A DNA stretch of 64,000 nt, from assembly GCA_003216715.1 (NCBI GenBank), contig QCIK01000007.1, positions 1 through 64,000 on the forward strand, given 5' to 3'. A model generated the notes under the pieces. It was not told where the DNA came from and did not search any database. It saw nothing but the letters and a program-made list of their open reading frames with translations. Origin of the DNA: Prochlorococcus sp. AG-402-L09 (GTDB lineage: Bacteria; Cyanobacteriota; Cyanobacteriia; PCC-6307; Cyanobiaceae). Below are positions 57,379 through 64,000 of the stretch, piece after piece (position 1 is the first letter of the stretch; every line of letters starts with the position of its first letter). The position numbers were made by a program, and so were the translations under genes.

Positions 57379-57783
57379 TTATCCAACATTAATTTGCTGA
57401 GAACAATTTTGGCAGAGACCAAAGTACTCAAGAGTATGAAACAAAAGCTCAAATTTTTTAGAAGTTTTTTTGGACAGATCAGTGTTTTGGACCGGACATC
57501 CCTTCACGCGTGTGGTTTCTCCACAGCTTACGCAAGTTAAATGATGAATATCTCTTTCAACTGGTGCATAAAGAACCTCACCATTGGGAAGATGTCTGGA
57601 ACGAATCAAACCTTGCTTTACTAGTGCTTGCAGGTTTCTATAGACCGTGGTCAGTCCCATTGCCTTTTCACCATTATGAAGTTGTCTATGCAGTTCTTGC
57701 CCACTCAATTCATCAGTACATTTCTTGAGTTCATTGAGCAGTTGCTGTTGACGTCTAGTGATGTCAGGCTTGTTTTTACTCAT
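57379..57783 (-). CDS. zur: Fur-family regulator, probably Zur
   Basis: I take ATG 57783 (MSKNKPDITRRQQQLLNELK), giving 134 residues. The winged-helix part includes ELHRQLHNGEKAMGLTTVYR and NLQALVKQGLI. The structural zinc site is given by CVSCG and CQNCS, and the regulatory metal site by DIHHLTC and related residues. Position between znuC and znuB and a Zur-type box in the znuA-znuC region identify it as the zinc sensor rather than Fur or PerR. Confidence 0.9.
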   Translation of the reverse strand: MSKNKPDITRRQQQLLNELKKCTDELSGQELHRQLHNGEKAMGLTTVYRNLQALVKQGLIRSRHLPNGEVLYAPVERDIHHLTCVSCGETTRVKGCPVQNTDLSKKTSKKFELLFHTLEYFGLCQNCSQQINVG

Positions 57784-57836
57784 TAGCAATATCTAGATTT
57801 GATCTCTCTTACTGAACATACTGAATCATTGGCTTA

Positions 57837-58622
57837 ATGTCTTTTTTCAATACAAATTGGTGGATAATTCCTCTTTTGATAACTTCCTTTTCAGGAATAC
57901 TGTGCCCTGCCATGGGAACTGTATTGATCACTCATAAAAGGCTTCTTCAAGTTAATTTGATTTCGCATTGTGTGCTGCCAGGTCTTGCTTTGGCTATGGC
58001 GCTTGGTTTGGATCCTTCTATTGGTGGAGTCATCAGCGGCTTGGTAGGAGCTATTGCAGCAGAAAGCTTGACAAATAAAAAAAATCAAAATTATGAAGCG
58101 GTTATGAATACAATTCTTGCTGGTTCGATGGGACTCGGTGTTTTGCTTATCCCTCTACTGGGTATCAGGATTGATTTGGAGGCTGTTTTATTTGGAGATT
58201 TATTAACTGCAAATCTTAGTGATCTGCTAAGAACTTTGATCGCTTTCTCGGTATTTATTTGCTTGATGCTTTTTGGTTACGACAAGCTTGTTCATATTGG
58301 TCTTGATCCAGAAGGAGCTGCTTCAAGTGGAGTTAATGTATCTTTTTTAAATTTGGCTCTTGGTTTTACTACTGCACTTGTCATTGTGAGTTCAATGTCT
58401 GCAGTGGGAGTCATTCTTGTGATTGCATTACTTTCAACCCCAACTTTGTTGGGATTACAGAAAGCAAGATCTTTATGGATTGCGATGGTTAGATCCTCCA
58501 TATTTGGATTAATTTTATCGCTTATAGGTTTTTCTCTTGCTATGTTTTTGAATTTGCCTCCTGGACCTTTGATTAGTGTGCTTTGTGTGATTTCATTGAT
58601 TTTGCTACCAAATAATAGATAG
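57837..58622 (+). CDS. znuB: Zinc ABC transporter, permease ZnuB
   Basis: The 261-residue protein has ~8 membrane spans and the ABC-3 family pattern: FSGILCPAMGTVLITHKRLL, SHCVLPGLALAMALGLDP, and SSMSAVGVILVIALLSTPTL near the C terminus. It forms the channel energised by ZnuC. It is divergent from zur, with 53 bases between the two starts, where I see no second Zur box. Confidence 0.94.
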   Translation: MSFFNTNWWIIPLLITSFSGILCPAMGTVLITHKRLLQVNLISHCVLPGLALAMALGLDPSIGGVISGLVGAIAAESLTNKKNQNYEAVMNTILAGSMGLGVLLIPLLGIRIDLEAVLFGDLLTANLSDLLRTLIAFSVFICLMLFGYDKLVHIGLDPEGAASSGVNVSFLNLALGFTTALVIVSSMSAVGVILVIALLSTPTLLGLQKARSLWIAMVRSSIFGLILSLIGFSLAMFLNLPPGPLISVLCVISLILLPNNR

Positions 58623-58782
58623 ATTTATTTTTACTCTTATTGCTCCTAAGAGGTACTTTTTGGATGGATGAAAAGAGATAGCTTCTTAAAGATCAAGAAA
58701 TCTGAAAATGGTAACGATATGGTTTTGAATTCAATAAAATATTTATTAATTGGATATTTTCCACCCTTTCATTGATTAACTC

Positions 58783-59409
58783 ATGAAGAGAACTCAACTC
58801 AATGTAAGTATTGACCCAAAACTTTTAGAAAAGATTAAACAGAGTGCGAGGATTTCGGGGAAATCTTTGGTTAGTTATGTCTCTGATTGTTTTGTTAATC
58901 AAATAGAGAACCTGCCTGTTGAATCGATAGATTCTCGATTTCAAGTAATAGAACAAAGACTTCAATCAATAGAGAAGAAACTTGACTTTCCTGTTTATGA
59001 AACTCAAAGTACAGAACCTTTTACAGCGCATGAATTAGAGAATTTTAATGAATTTATCAAAGCTGTTTTTAGAAAAGAGTTAAAAAGAAAGGGATATAGA
59101 TCAATCAAAGAGGCATGGAATGATTTTATCAACCATATAAATTGTTTTGAACAATGGGATGAGACATGTTCTTTTAGGCTAAAAGAGTCTATTTTTATTG
59201 AACATGCTGATCCTTTAACAAGCGAAGAAATCAATCACCTTAAAGAAGGACAAGTATGTCCTCAACCAATCAGAACAGGGATCATTAATTGGATCAACAA
59301 TTCAGATAGAGGGGAATGTTGTTGCTCCGATAAACAGTTCCCTTCACAACAGCAGATTTGCGAAAAGGGTTCAAAATTAGTTGAAGATATATATTCCCAG
59401 ACTAATTAA
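58783..59409 (+). CDS. Ribbon-helix-helix-like protein with Cys cluster
   Basis: Residues ~1-45 (MKRTQLNVSIDPKLLEKIKQ, SARISGKSLVSYVSDCFVNQ) fit a ribbon-helix-helix DNA-binding fold. A short coiled coil follows (QVIEQRLQSIEKKLD, ~54-68). The ~130-residue C-terminal part is unrecognised and contains a DRGECCCSDKQ cluster and other Cys residues (CFEQW, ETCSF, QVCPQP). The gene lies 160 bases after znuB, in the zinc locus. A metal-responsive regulator is possible. No site or partner is known. Confidence 0.6.
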   Translation: MKRTQLNVSIDPKLLEKIKQSARISGKSLVSYVSDCFVNQIENLPVESIDSRFQVIEQRLQSIEKKLDFPVYETQSTEPFTAHELENFNEFIKAVFRKELKRKGYRSIKEAWNDFINHINCFEQWDETCSFRLKESIFIEHADPLTSEEINHLKEGQVCPQPIRTGIINWINNSDRGECCCSDKQFPSQQQICEKGSKLVEDIYSQTN

Positions 59410-59539
59410 AATTAAGAATACTTTTTGAAAGTTAATTAAATCCTAATTTGTTATAAAACAAGGGGGATGAATTGAATCGTTTATAGATATATTGCCAAGA
59501 ATTTTTTACCACAAATTTCAATTATTACTTACTTCAAGA

Positions 59540-59983
59540 TTAGTTAGGGTTGATATGGATTGCACAAGGCATCCATAATTTACCCATCTTGTGGACACCA
59601 TTGCATCCGATCTTTTTGGCTTCAATCTCTGCCTGAGCTTTGGTTGGATATGCATATATATTTTTTGAAGACGAAGAATTAGAACGATTGATTGACTCCT
59701 GAATAGCATTGTTTTCTGGACTCCATACCTTTAGGCCCATGGTTGTTATTCCGGCAGAAAATATTCCCATACCGACTATTGATGCATTCAATACTCCCAT
59801 GGCTACAGCGCCAATAGAAACGACACCCATGGGAACAATTCCAATGCTAACAATCCCCATGGGAACAATTCCAATGGAAATGAATCCAAGTGGTGCTATG
59901 CCAAATGCAATTTTTTTTGGTTTGCTTCCACAATGAGAAGGCCCTTCGATATCTTTTTGATTTGTACTATTTTTGATTGTCAT
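59540..59983 (-). CDS. Repeat protein with C-terminal DUF3721-like motif
   Basis: The 147-residue protein has a central array of ~6 ten-residue units (residues ~27-85), each of the type SIGIVPMGIV or SIGAVAMGVL, which could form a beta-helix or membrane-inserting sheet. The C terminus reads AYPTKAQAEIEAKKIGCNGV-HKMGKLWMPC, the DUF3721-like Cys/His/WMPC motif also found in the next gene. The DNA carries the matching near-exact repeats (59827-59847 and 59857-59877). It follows the lipoprotein gene by 15 bases on the same strand. Confidence 0.65.
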   Translation of the reverse strand: MTIKNSTNQKDIEGPSHCGSKPKKIAFGIAPLGFISIGIVPMGIVSIGIVPMGVVSIGAVAMGVLNASIVGMGIFSAGITTMGLKVWSPENNAIQESINRSNSSSSKNIYAYPTKAQAEIEAKKIGCNGVHKMGKLWMPCAIHINPN

Positions 59984-59998
59984 TTATTGTTCGAAAAT

Positions 59999-60256
59999 CT
60001 AGTGATGATGGTGATGTTCATTGTTGGACTTGTGATGTTCTTTATCCTCATGAGCAGAATGACTTTTACAAGGCATCCATTTGTCACCCATTTTATGAGC
60101 TCCAGTGCAATTGAAATTCTTGGCTGCTTTTTCGGCTTCTATTTTTGTCTCAAAAAGAGAGGGAGTACCTTTTGTTTGAGAATTCTCTGAACATCCTATT
60201 AGTGAAAATGATATAGAAAGAATAATTGTGGAGAAAATAGGCGTGAATTTGTTCAT
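59999..60256 (-). CDS. Lipoprotein with DUF3721-like motif and His tail
   Basis: The 85-residue protein has a lipoprotein signal (MNKFTPIFSTIILSISFSLI-GCS, lipobox LIGC). The mature part shows KIEAEKAAKNFNCTGAHKMG-DKWMPC, a DUF3721-like motif. The tail is His-rich (HEDKEHHKSNNEHHHHH). A periplasmic or outer-membrane-anchored metal-binding role is inferred from the ligands and the zinc-locus context. It is 15 bases upstream of the repeat protein with the same motif. Confidence 0.72.
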   Translation of the reverse strand: MNKFTPIFSTIILSISFSLIGCSENSQTKGTPSLFETKIEAEKAAKNFNCTGAHKMGDKWMPCKSHSAHEDKEHHKSNNEHHHHH

Positions 60257-60549
60257 TTATCTAGTTTTGGCTAGTACACCTAGTCTGTAGATTAATCAAG
60301 CCTAGGGCTTTGTCATTGAGTATTTCAAAAAATCTAGAACAGATAAGTAATTAAATAATCCAACTATTCTTTACCTCTTCTCGTTGAGACTGAATTTTGA
60401 TGGAAATTGGTTCTCAGTTTTTTTCTAGTAAAGACTAAAAATACAATTTCTTGTATCTAAAAGCACACATTTTATGCCTCTAATAGCCTGAGAAGCTAGC
60501 ATTTTGTGATAGGAATAGTTTTACTAGTTTTACTAGTTCTGTAAGATCT

Positions 60550-61749
60550 ATGAGACTCTTTGCTCAATTAATCTCAATCCCTGCTGTCTTAGGTTTCATG
60601 ACTCCAATTGCTGTTCAAGCAGGAGGTGAAAAGCACAAAGGTCATCATGATCACCATGGTAGTCATATGAATATGGGAGATTCATACCCCTCAACTATGT
60701 TTATGGGTAAAACGACTTTTGTTTTGGGTGGAGTAGATGGCGTGAGCGATTCTGGAATGGGTGGAATGGGTGGAATGGGTGGAATGGGTGGAATGTCTAC
60801 TGCTGACGAAAAGGATGGAACAGTTTTTCATTACGATACGAAGTTAATGTTTATGACCAGTTTCACAGGGCAAGACATGCTTAAAACTGCTGTTCGCGTA
60901 GGTAATTTCGGGATGATGGAGCCCTTCGGGATGATGGGTGAGGCAAGATTAGATACTGCTTTCAGTAGCAATGATTCTTTAGAACTTCATAAGGCTTTTT
61001 ATCAGTTTCCTGTTGGAGATGATATTCATGTAACTTTTGGTCCCAAGCTCCGCCAAGATGATTTGCTTGGAGTGTGGCCAAGTACTTACCCAGGCGATGG
61101 AGTCTTGTTTGTCTTGAATCAGGCAGGTGCAAGTGATACCTATTCCAAGAAGATGGGCGCGGGCGCTGGAATTACTTGGTCCTATGACAAATTAGTTGCT
61201 TCTGCACTTTTCGTTTCAGAAGACGCATCAAATTCTTCGATTGGCTTTTTAGCTGATGAAGGCAAAGACCACACAACCGCTCAATTGGCATGGGTTGACG
61301 AGAAATATATTTTAGCAGCTGCCTACACACAGGCTGATAACGGGAATACTGATAACTCTCCTGATAGTAATGACTACTCCTCTTTTGGTATTAGTGGTAG
61401 CTATCAATTTGGAGACGACTACAGCTTGAGTGCAGGAATGGGATGGAAAAATCCTGATAACGAGGATAGTCCTGATACTTCAATGAATAAGGTGGAGCAT
61501 GGCAAGACATGGTCTGTTGGATTCTTATGGAATAATGCTTTGATTGAAGGTAATAAGTTTGGTTTTGGTATTGGAACAGCAGAAACTCATAGAGATGACA
61601 GTGGTTATGACGATCCTTTAGCTTGGGAAGCTTTTTATGATTTTAAAGTGAACGATAGTGTCACAGTCACCCCAGCTATCTTTGTTGTCGAGAAAGATGG
61701 TAAAGAGGACGTTAATGGAGCTTTGGTGAAAACTACTTTTAATTTCTAG
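60550..61749 (+). CDS. Outer-membrane porin with His-rich N terminus
   Basis: The 399-residue protein has the same type of signal peptide as the porin at 36141 (MRLFAQLISIPAVLGFMTPI-AVQA). The mature start is His-rich (GGEKHKGHHDHHGSHMNMG, residues ~25-43), then comes a GGM repeat (~70-82), followed by a barrel-like region of alternating strands ending in VKTTFNF (aromatic C terminus). No SLH domain is present. The His-rich start and the adjacent zinc genes suggest a metal-related channel; no Zur box is evident in the 293-base upstream gap. Confidence 0.75.
   Translation: MRLFAQLISIPAVLGFMTPIAVQAGGEKHKGHHDHHGSHMNMGDSYPSTMFMGKTTFVLGGVDGVSDSGMGGMGGMGGMGGMSTADEKDGTVFHYDTKLMFMTSFTGQDMLKTAVRVGNFGMMEPFGMMGEARLDTAFSSNDSLELHKAFYQFPVGDDIHVTFGPKLRQDDLLGVWPSTYPGDGVLFVLNQAGASDTYSKKMGAGAGITWSYDKLVASALFVSEDASNSSIGFLADEGKDHTTAQLAWVDEKYILAAAYTQADNGNTDNSPDSNDYSSFGISGSYQFGDDYSLSAGMGWKNPDNEDSPDTSMNKVEHGKTWSVGFLWNNALIEGNKFGFGIGTAETHRDDSGYDDPLAWEAFYDFKVNDSVTVTPAIFVVEKDGKEDVNGALVKTTFNF
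60754..60796 (+). repeat. Tandem 9-bp repeat within the porin gene
   Basis: The unit GGAATGGGT occurs four times in a row (starting at 60754, 60763, 60772 and 60781), followed by a partial unit. It encodes GMG units. Slippage would change length in frame. Confidence 0.85.
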
Positions 61750-61812
61750 TTTTAAAGTCTAGTTAGTATTGAGGGTTGGCTTTTAGATCAGTTGATAGTT
61801 TTTTAAAACTTT

Positions 61813-62559
61813 CTAATAATTTTTACCGAAATTTGACTGTTGCTTAACAAGTTCGAAGAACTCCTGCTTCAAACTTGCATCATGACGAAAATCACCCCTA
61901 ACAATTGAATTGATCATGCTGGTTTCTGGCTCTTTTACTCCTCTCCATTTCATGCAATAATGTTGAGCTTTAACAAGAATTGCTAGGCCTTTTGGTTCAC
62001 ATAATCGCTCTATTTCATCTGCAAGAATCATTACAGCTTCTTCTTGAATGTGTGGCCTAGAAAAGACCCAATCAGCTACTCTTGCAAACTTCGATATCCC
62101 AATAACTTTTTCTCCAGGTTTTATTCCTATCCAGCAATCTCCAAGAATTGGAACAAAGTGATGAGAACATGCAGATCGGACAGTTATTGGGCCAAGTGTA
62201 TAGATCTCATCTAAATTTCTATCGTTAGGGAAATTAGTTACCTTAGGTTGAGGGTGATATCTGCCTTTAAATACTTCATTCAGATACATTCTGGAAACGC
62301 GTTCTGCAGTTTCTTGAGTGTTGTGGTCATTATCAACATCAATCAATAAAGTTTTTAGCAAATCTCTAACTCTGGTGGCAACTTCTCTCTCTAGAGTTTC
62401 TAGTTCTCCTGGCTGAATGAAATCAGAAATATTATCATTTGCATGAAATCTAGCTCCTTTTGCTTGTATACGTTCGCGAATTATTTCTGAGACTAATTTG
62501 CAAGAAATTTGATCTTTTAAATTATCCTTAATATTCTCATTGGGAGCAGTAGAAGTCAT
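61813..62559 (-). CDS. folE: GTP cyclohydrolase I
   Basis: The 248-residue zinc enzyme makes dihydroneopterin triphosphate for folate and pterin synthesis. The active-site motif ITVRSACSHHFVPILGDCWI carries the Cys and His ligands, and HYCMKWRGVKEPETSMINS the third ligand. EVIGISK-type sequence reads GEKVIGISKFARVADWVFSR. An N-terminal extension of ~60 residues is typical of cyanobacterial forms. No Zur box or paralog is seen. Confidence 0.96.
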   Translation of the reverse strand: MTSTAPNENIKDNLKDQISCKLVSEIIRERIQAKGARFHANDNISDFIQPGELETLEREVATRVRDLLKTLLIDVDNDHNTQETAERVSRMYLNEVFKGRYHPQPKVTNFPNDRNLDEIYTLGPITVRSACSHHFVPILGDCWIGIKPGEKVIGISKFARVADWVFSRPHIQEEAVMILADEIERLCEPKGLAILVKAQHYCMKWRGVKEPETSMINSIVRGDFRHDASLKQEFFELVKQQSNFGKNY

Positions 62560-62818
62560 AACCTTTGTTTGTAAGGGTAAAAACCGATGACATACATTTA
62601 GAGCGCTAAGACCCTAACATATCAAGATCACTTTCGTTATGAACAAAATACCCAAGAGCTTTTCTTAGAATCATTAGTAACAGTTGCTTTCTAAGGGAAA
62701 GGTTTAGCCATTTCAGCAGTTATCAAAGTTGTCCTAAGGGTGTATATATATAATTGCGTGCTTAATTTAAATCACCTTCTATAAGGAAAATTCTCTGCAA
62801 AGTTATTTAAAAAACTAA

Positions 62819-62890
62819 TGCCGATGAGTGGAATTGAACCACCGACCTACTGGTTACGAATCAGTTGCTCTACCCCTGAGCTACACCGGC
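62819..62890 (-). tRNA. tRNA-Thr (anticodon CGT)
   Basis: The 72-base sequence folds as a cloverleaf: acceptor GCCGGTG / CATCGGC with one G-T pair, D stem GCTC/GAGC, anticodon stem ACTGA/CCAGT (one A-C mismatch) with loop TTCGTAA giving anticodon CGT, and T arm GGTGG-TTCAATT-CCACT. The discriminator base is A, and CCA is not encoded. CGT reads the ACG Thr codon. Confidence 0.93.
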
Positions 62891-62923
62891 ACTAGAATAA
62901 ATTTATCATCTTTAATTTTATTT

Positions 62924-63190
62924 TTGATCAACTCTAATAAGCCTGATTCTAATCTGGATCCTAATTTAAGAGCTCGACTGTTGAAGGAGACTAAAAACCC
63001 TTATCGGGGCTTGAGAAGAGCTGTTTGGATTGCTCTTTTTGGATCAGCTGCTCTAGGCTTATTTATTATGCTCACCAATATTATTGCGGGAGATAATGTG
63101 TCTATCAATGATCTTGCAATCCAAACCTCAGCATTAGTGATTCTTGGCTTTTTGTTATTTAAAGATAGGAGTAAAGAAGACTCAAATTAG
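62924..63190 (+). CDS. DUF3493 family small membrane protein
   Basis: The open frame upstream runs into the tRNA, so the start must be downstream; TTG 62924 gives 88 residues (LINSNKPDSNLDPNLRARLL). The motif LLKETKNPYRGLRRAVWIAL followed by two hydrophobic segments (FGSAALGLFIMLTNIIAG, IQTSALVILGFLLF) matches DUF3493, conserved in cyanobacteria and plastids. The function is not well defined. Confidence 0.7.
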   Translation: MINSNKPDSNLDPNLRARLLKETKNPYRGLRRAVWIALFGSAALGLFIMLTNIIAGDNVSINDLAIQTSALVILGFLLFKDRSKEDSN

Positions 63191-63247
63191 TTCTCTAGTT
63201 TTTATTGATTATAATTATTAAACAAAGGGCAAAAATAATAAGGGAAG

Positions 63248-64000
63248 CTAATTAGTTAATTTTCTTCTTTGAGTAACAAGCTTGAAGGCTTCTATTTGAT
63301 CTCCTTCTTCCCAGTTTGCGAATCGATCACAACCTATTCCGCATTCGAAACCAGTTGATACGTCTTTAACATCGTCTTTATTTCTCTTTAATGAATCTAG
63401 ATCACCTTCAAAAACAATTTGGTTTCCTCGTTTGACTCTGGCTCGGCAATTCCGTTGTATTTTTCCAGTTGTTACATAGCAACCAGCAACGGCACTTTTG
63501 CCAATTGAGAATATTGCTCTAACTTCAGCAACCCCTAGGGCTTCTTCTATCATTTCAGGTTCAAGAAGACCCTCCATTGCTAATTGGATATCTTCTAAAA
63601 GTTTATAAATAACCTCATAATCTCTTACGTCAACACCATTTGCATCAGCTGCGCGTTTGGCACCCGATGCCATTGAAGTGTTGAATCCAACTATGACTGC
63701 ACCAGAGGCAGCTGCTAAGTCAACATCAGTCTCAGTAATTTCACCAGGAGCTGATAGTAAAACTCTTACTTGGACTTCGTCTTTAGGTAGTTGTTCTAGA
63801 GAACCAAGTATTGCTTCTAAACTTCCTTGAACATCTGCTTTGAGGATGATATTTAATTCTTTAAGTTCACCTTCACTTGCTTGGCCAGACATTGATGAAA
63901 GGGATACTCGTCTAGAAGCCATTTGCTGAGCAAGTCGTGCTGCCCGAGCATCTGTGGCTCGTTCTCCAACCACTGCTCTTGCGGCCTTTTCATCTGGATA
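63248..64000 (-). CDS. infB: Translation initiation factor IF-2, 3' part
   Basis: The frame is open to the window edge, so only the C-terminal ~250 residues are present. They cover domains IF2-III and [62 protein letters not shown], and the tRNA-fMet-binding C-terminal barrel with GSFGTIAGCYV-like [20 protein letters not shown]. The protein ends VTQRRKLTN. Confidence 0.96.
   Translation of the reverse strand, partial: YPDEKAARAVVGERATDARAARLAQQMASRRVSLSSMSGQASEGELKELNIILKADVQGSLEAILGSLEQLPKDEVQVRVLLSAPGEITETDVDLAAASGAVIVGFNTSMASGAKRAADANGVDVRDYEVIYKLLEDIQLAMEGLLEPEMIEEALGVAEVRAIFSIGKSAVAGCYVTTGKIQRNCRARVKRGNQIVFEGDLDSLKRNKDDVKDVSTGFECGIGCDRFANWEEGDQIEAFKLVTQRRKLTN

Noticed and set aside
59709-59936. 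Plus-strand ORF with PMGTIPM repeats
   Set aside because: It is the antisense reading of the decapeptide repeat gene, whose C-terminal motif is conserved.
62819-62890. tRNA-Thr as an integration site
   Set aside because: No integrase gene or repeat of the tRNA 3' end was seen in the flanks.
62828-62923. N-terminal extension of the DUF3493 frame
   Set aside because: It runs through the tRNA-Thr gene on the opposite strand; the conserved part begins after 62924.

Overview
The window looks like a stretch of a Prochlorococcus chromosome, most probably a low-light-adapted strain of the NATL type. The grounds are low G+C, short intergenic spacers, many 35-60 codon genes, Photosystem I genes, a ferredoxin-type glutamate synthase, an MPBQ methyltransferase, a full urease/urea-transport locus and SLH-less porins with the picocyanobacterial signal peptide. 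The strain assignment is inference; no 16S or marker gene for strain typing is present.

Layout. 1-4.3 kb: small membrane proteins, a class A beta-lactamase-like hydrolase, an NlpC/P60 endopeptidase, a GT2 glycosyltransferase and a HEAT protein. 4.4-9.9 kb: Photosystem I (psaI-psaL on +, psaA-psaB on -), with strong terminators and a long hairpin in the psaA leader. 10.5-18.2 kb: CbiG-CobJ fusion (cobalamin), lipA, a YciI-like protein and ferredoxin-GOGAT. 18.5-24 kb: the str operon (rpsL-rpsG-fusA-tuf-rpsJ) and a LON-domain protein. 24-34 kb: MPBQ methyltransferase, pheA, DUF1997, rnhB-rne, dapL, clpS, a CPBP protease, a radical SAM protein and an AbrB-like membrane protein. 34-38 kb: rpsU, an RRM protein, very small proteins, a porin and DUF1830. 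38-48.4 kb: the nitrogen-scavenging block ureDABC / ureEFG / urtABCDE, with an exact NtcA box in front of urtA and a UUCG-loop hairpin between urtA and urtB. 48.4-52.2 kb: an accessory stretch of tiny ORFs, a cupin, a 2OG-Fe(II) oxygenase, a DUF4278 protein and a candidate two-hairpin RNA. 52.2-61.8 kb: a zinc-acquisition locus. 61.8-64 kb: folE, tRNA-Thr(CGT), DUF3493 and the 3' part of infB.

The most interesting region is the zinc locus. A Zur-type box lies between divergent znuA and znuC, and zur sits between znuC and znuB. On the znuA side the strand continues through a long hairpin into an unknown 105-residue protein, a COG0523 GTPase and a WD40 propeller that overlaps the GTPase. ZnuA and the COG0523 GTPase each carry an extra ~110-residue segment. 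The two segments align with each other from end to end (FEW-GVF...DP-M...FT-H...EF). A homologous insert in a periplasmic zinc-binding protein and a cytosolic metal-chaperone GTPase of the same locus suggests a shared metal-handling or docking domain. Downstream lie a ribbon-helix-helix protein with a Cys cluster, two proteins ending in the same short Cys/His/WMPC motif (DUF3721-like; one is a lipoprotein with a His tail) and a porin with a His-rich N terminus. Together they could form a zinc route from outer membrane to cytosol. That model is inference; the motifs and gene order are seen directly.
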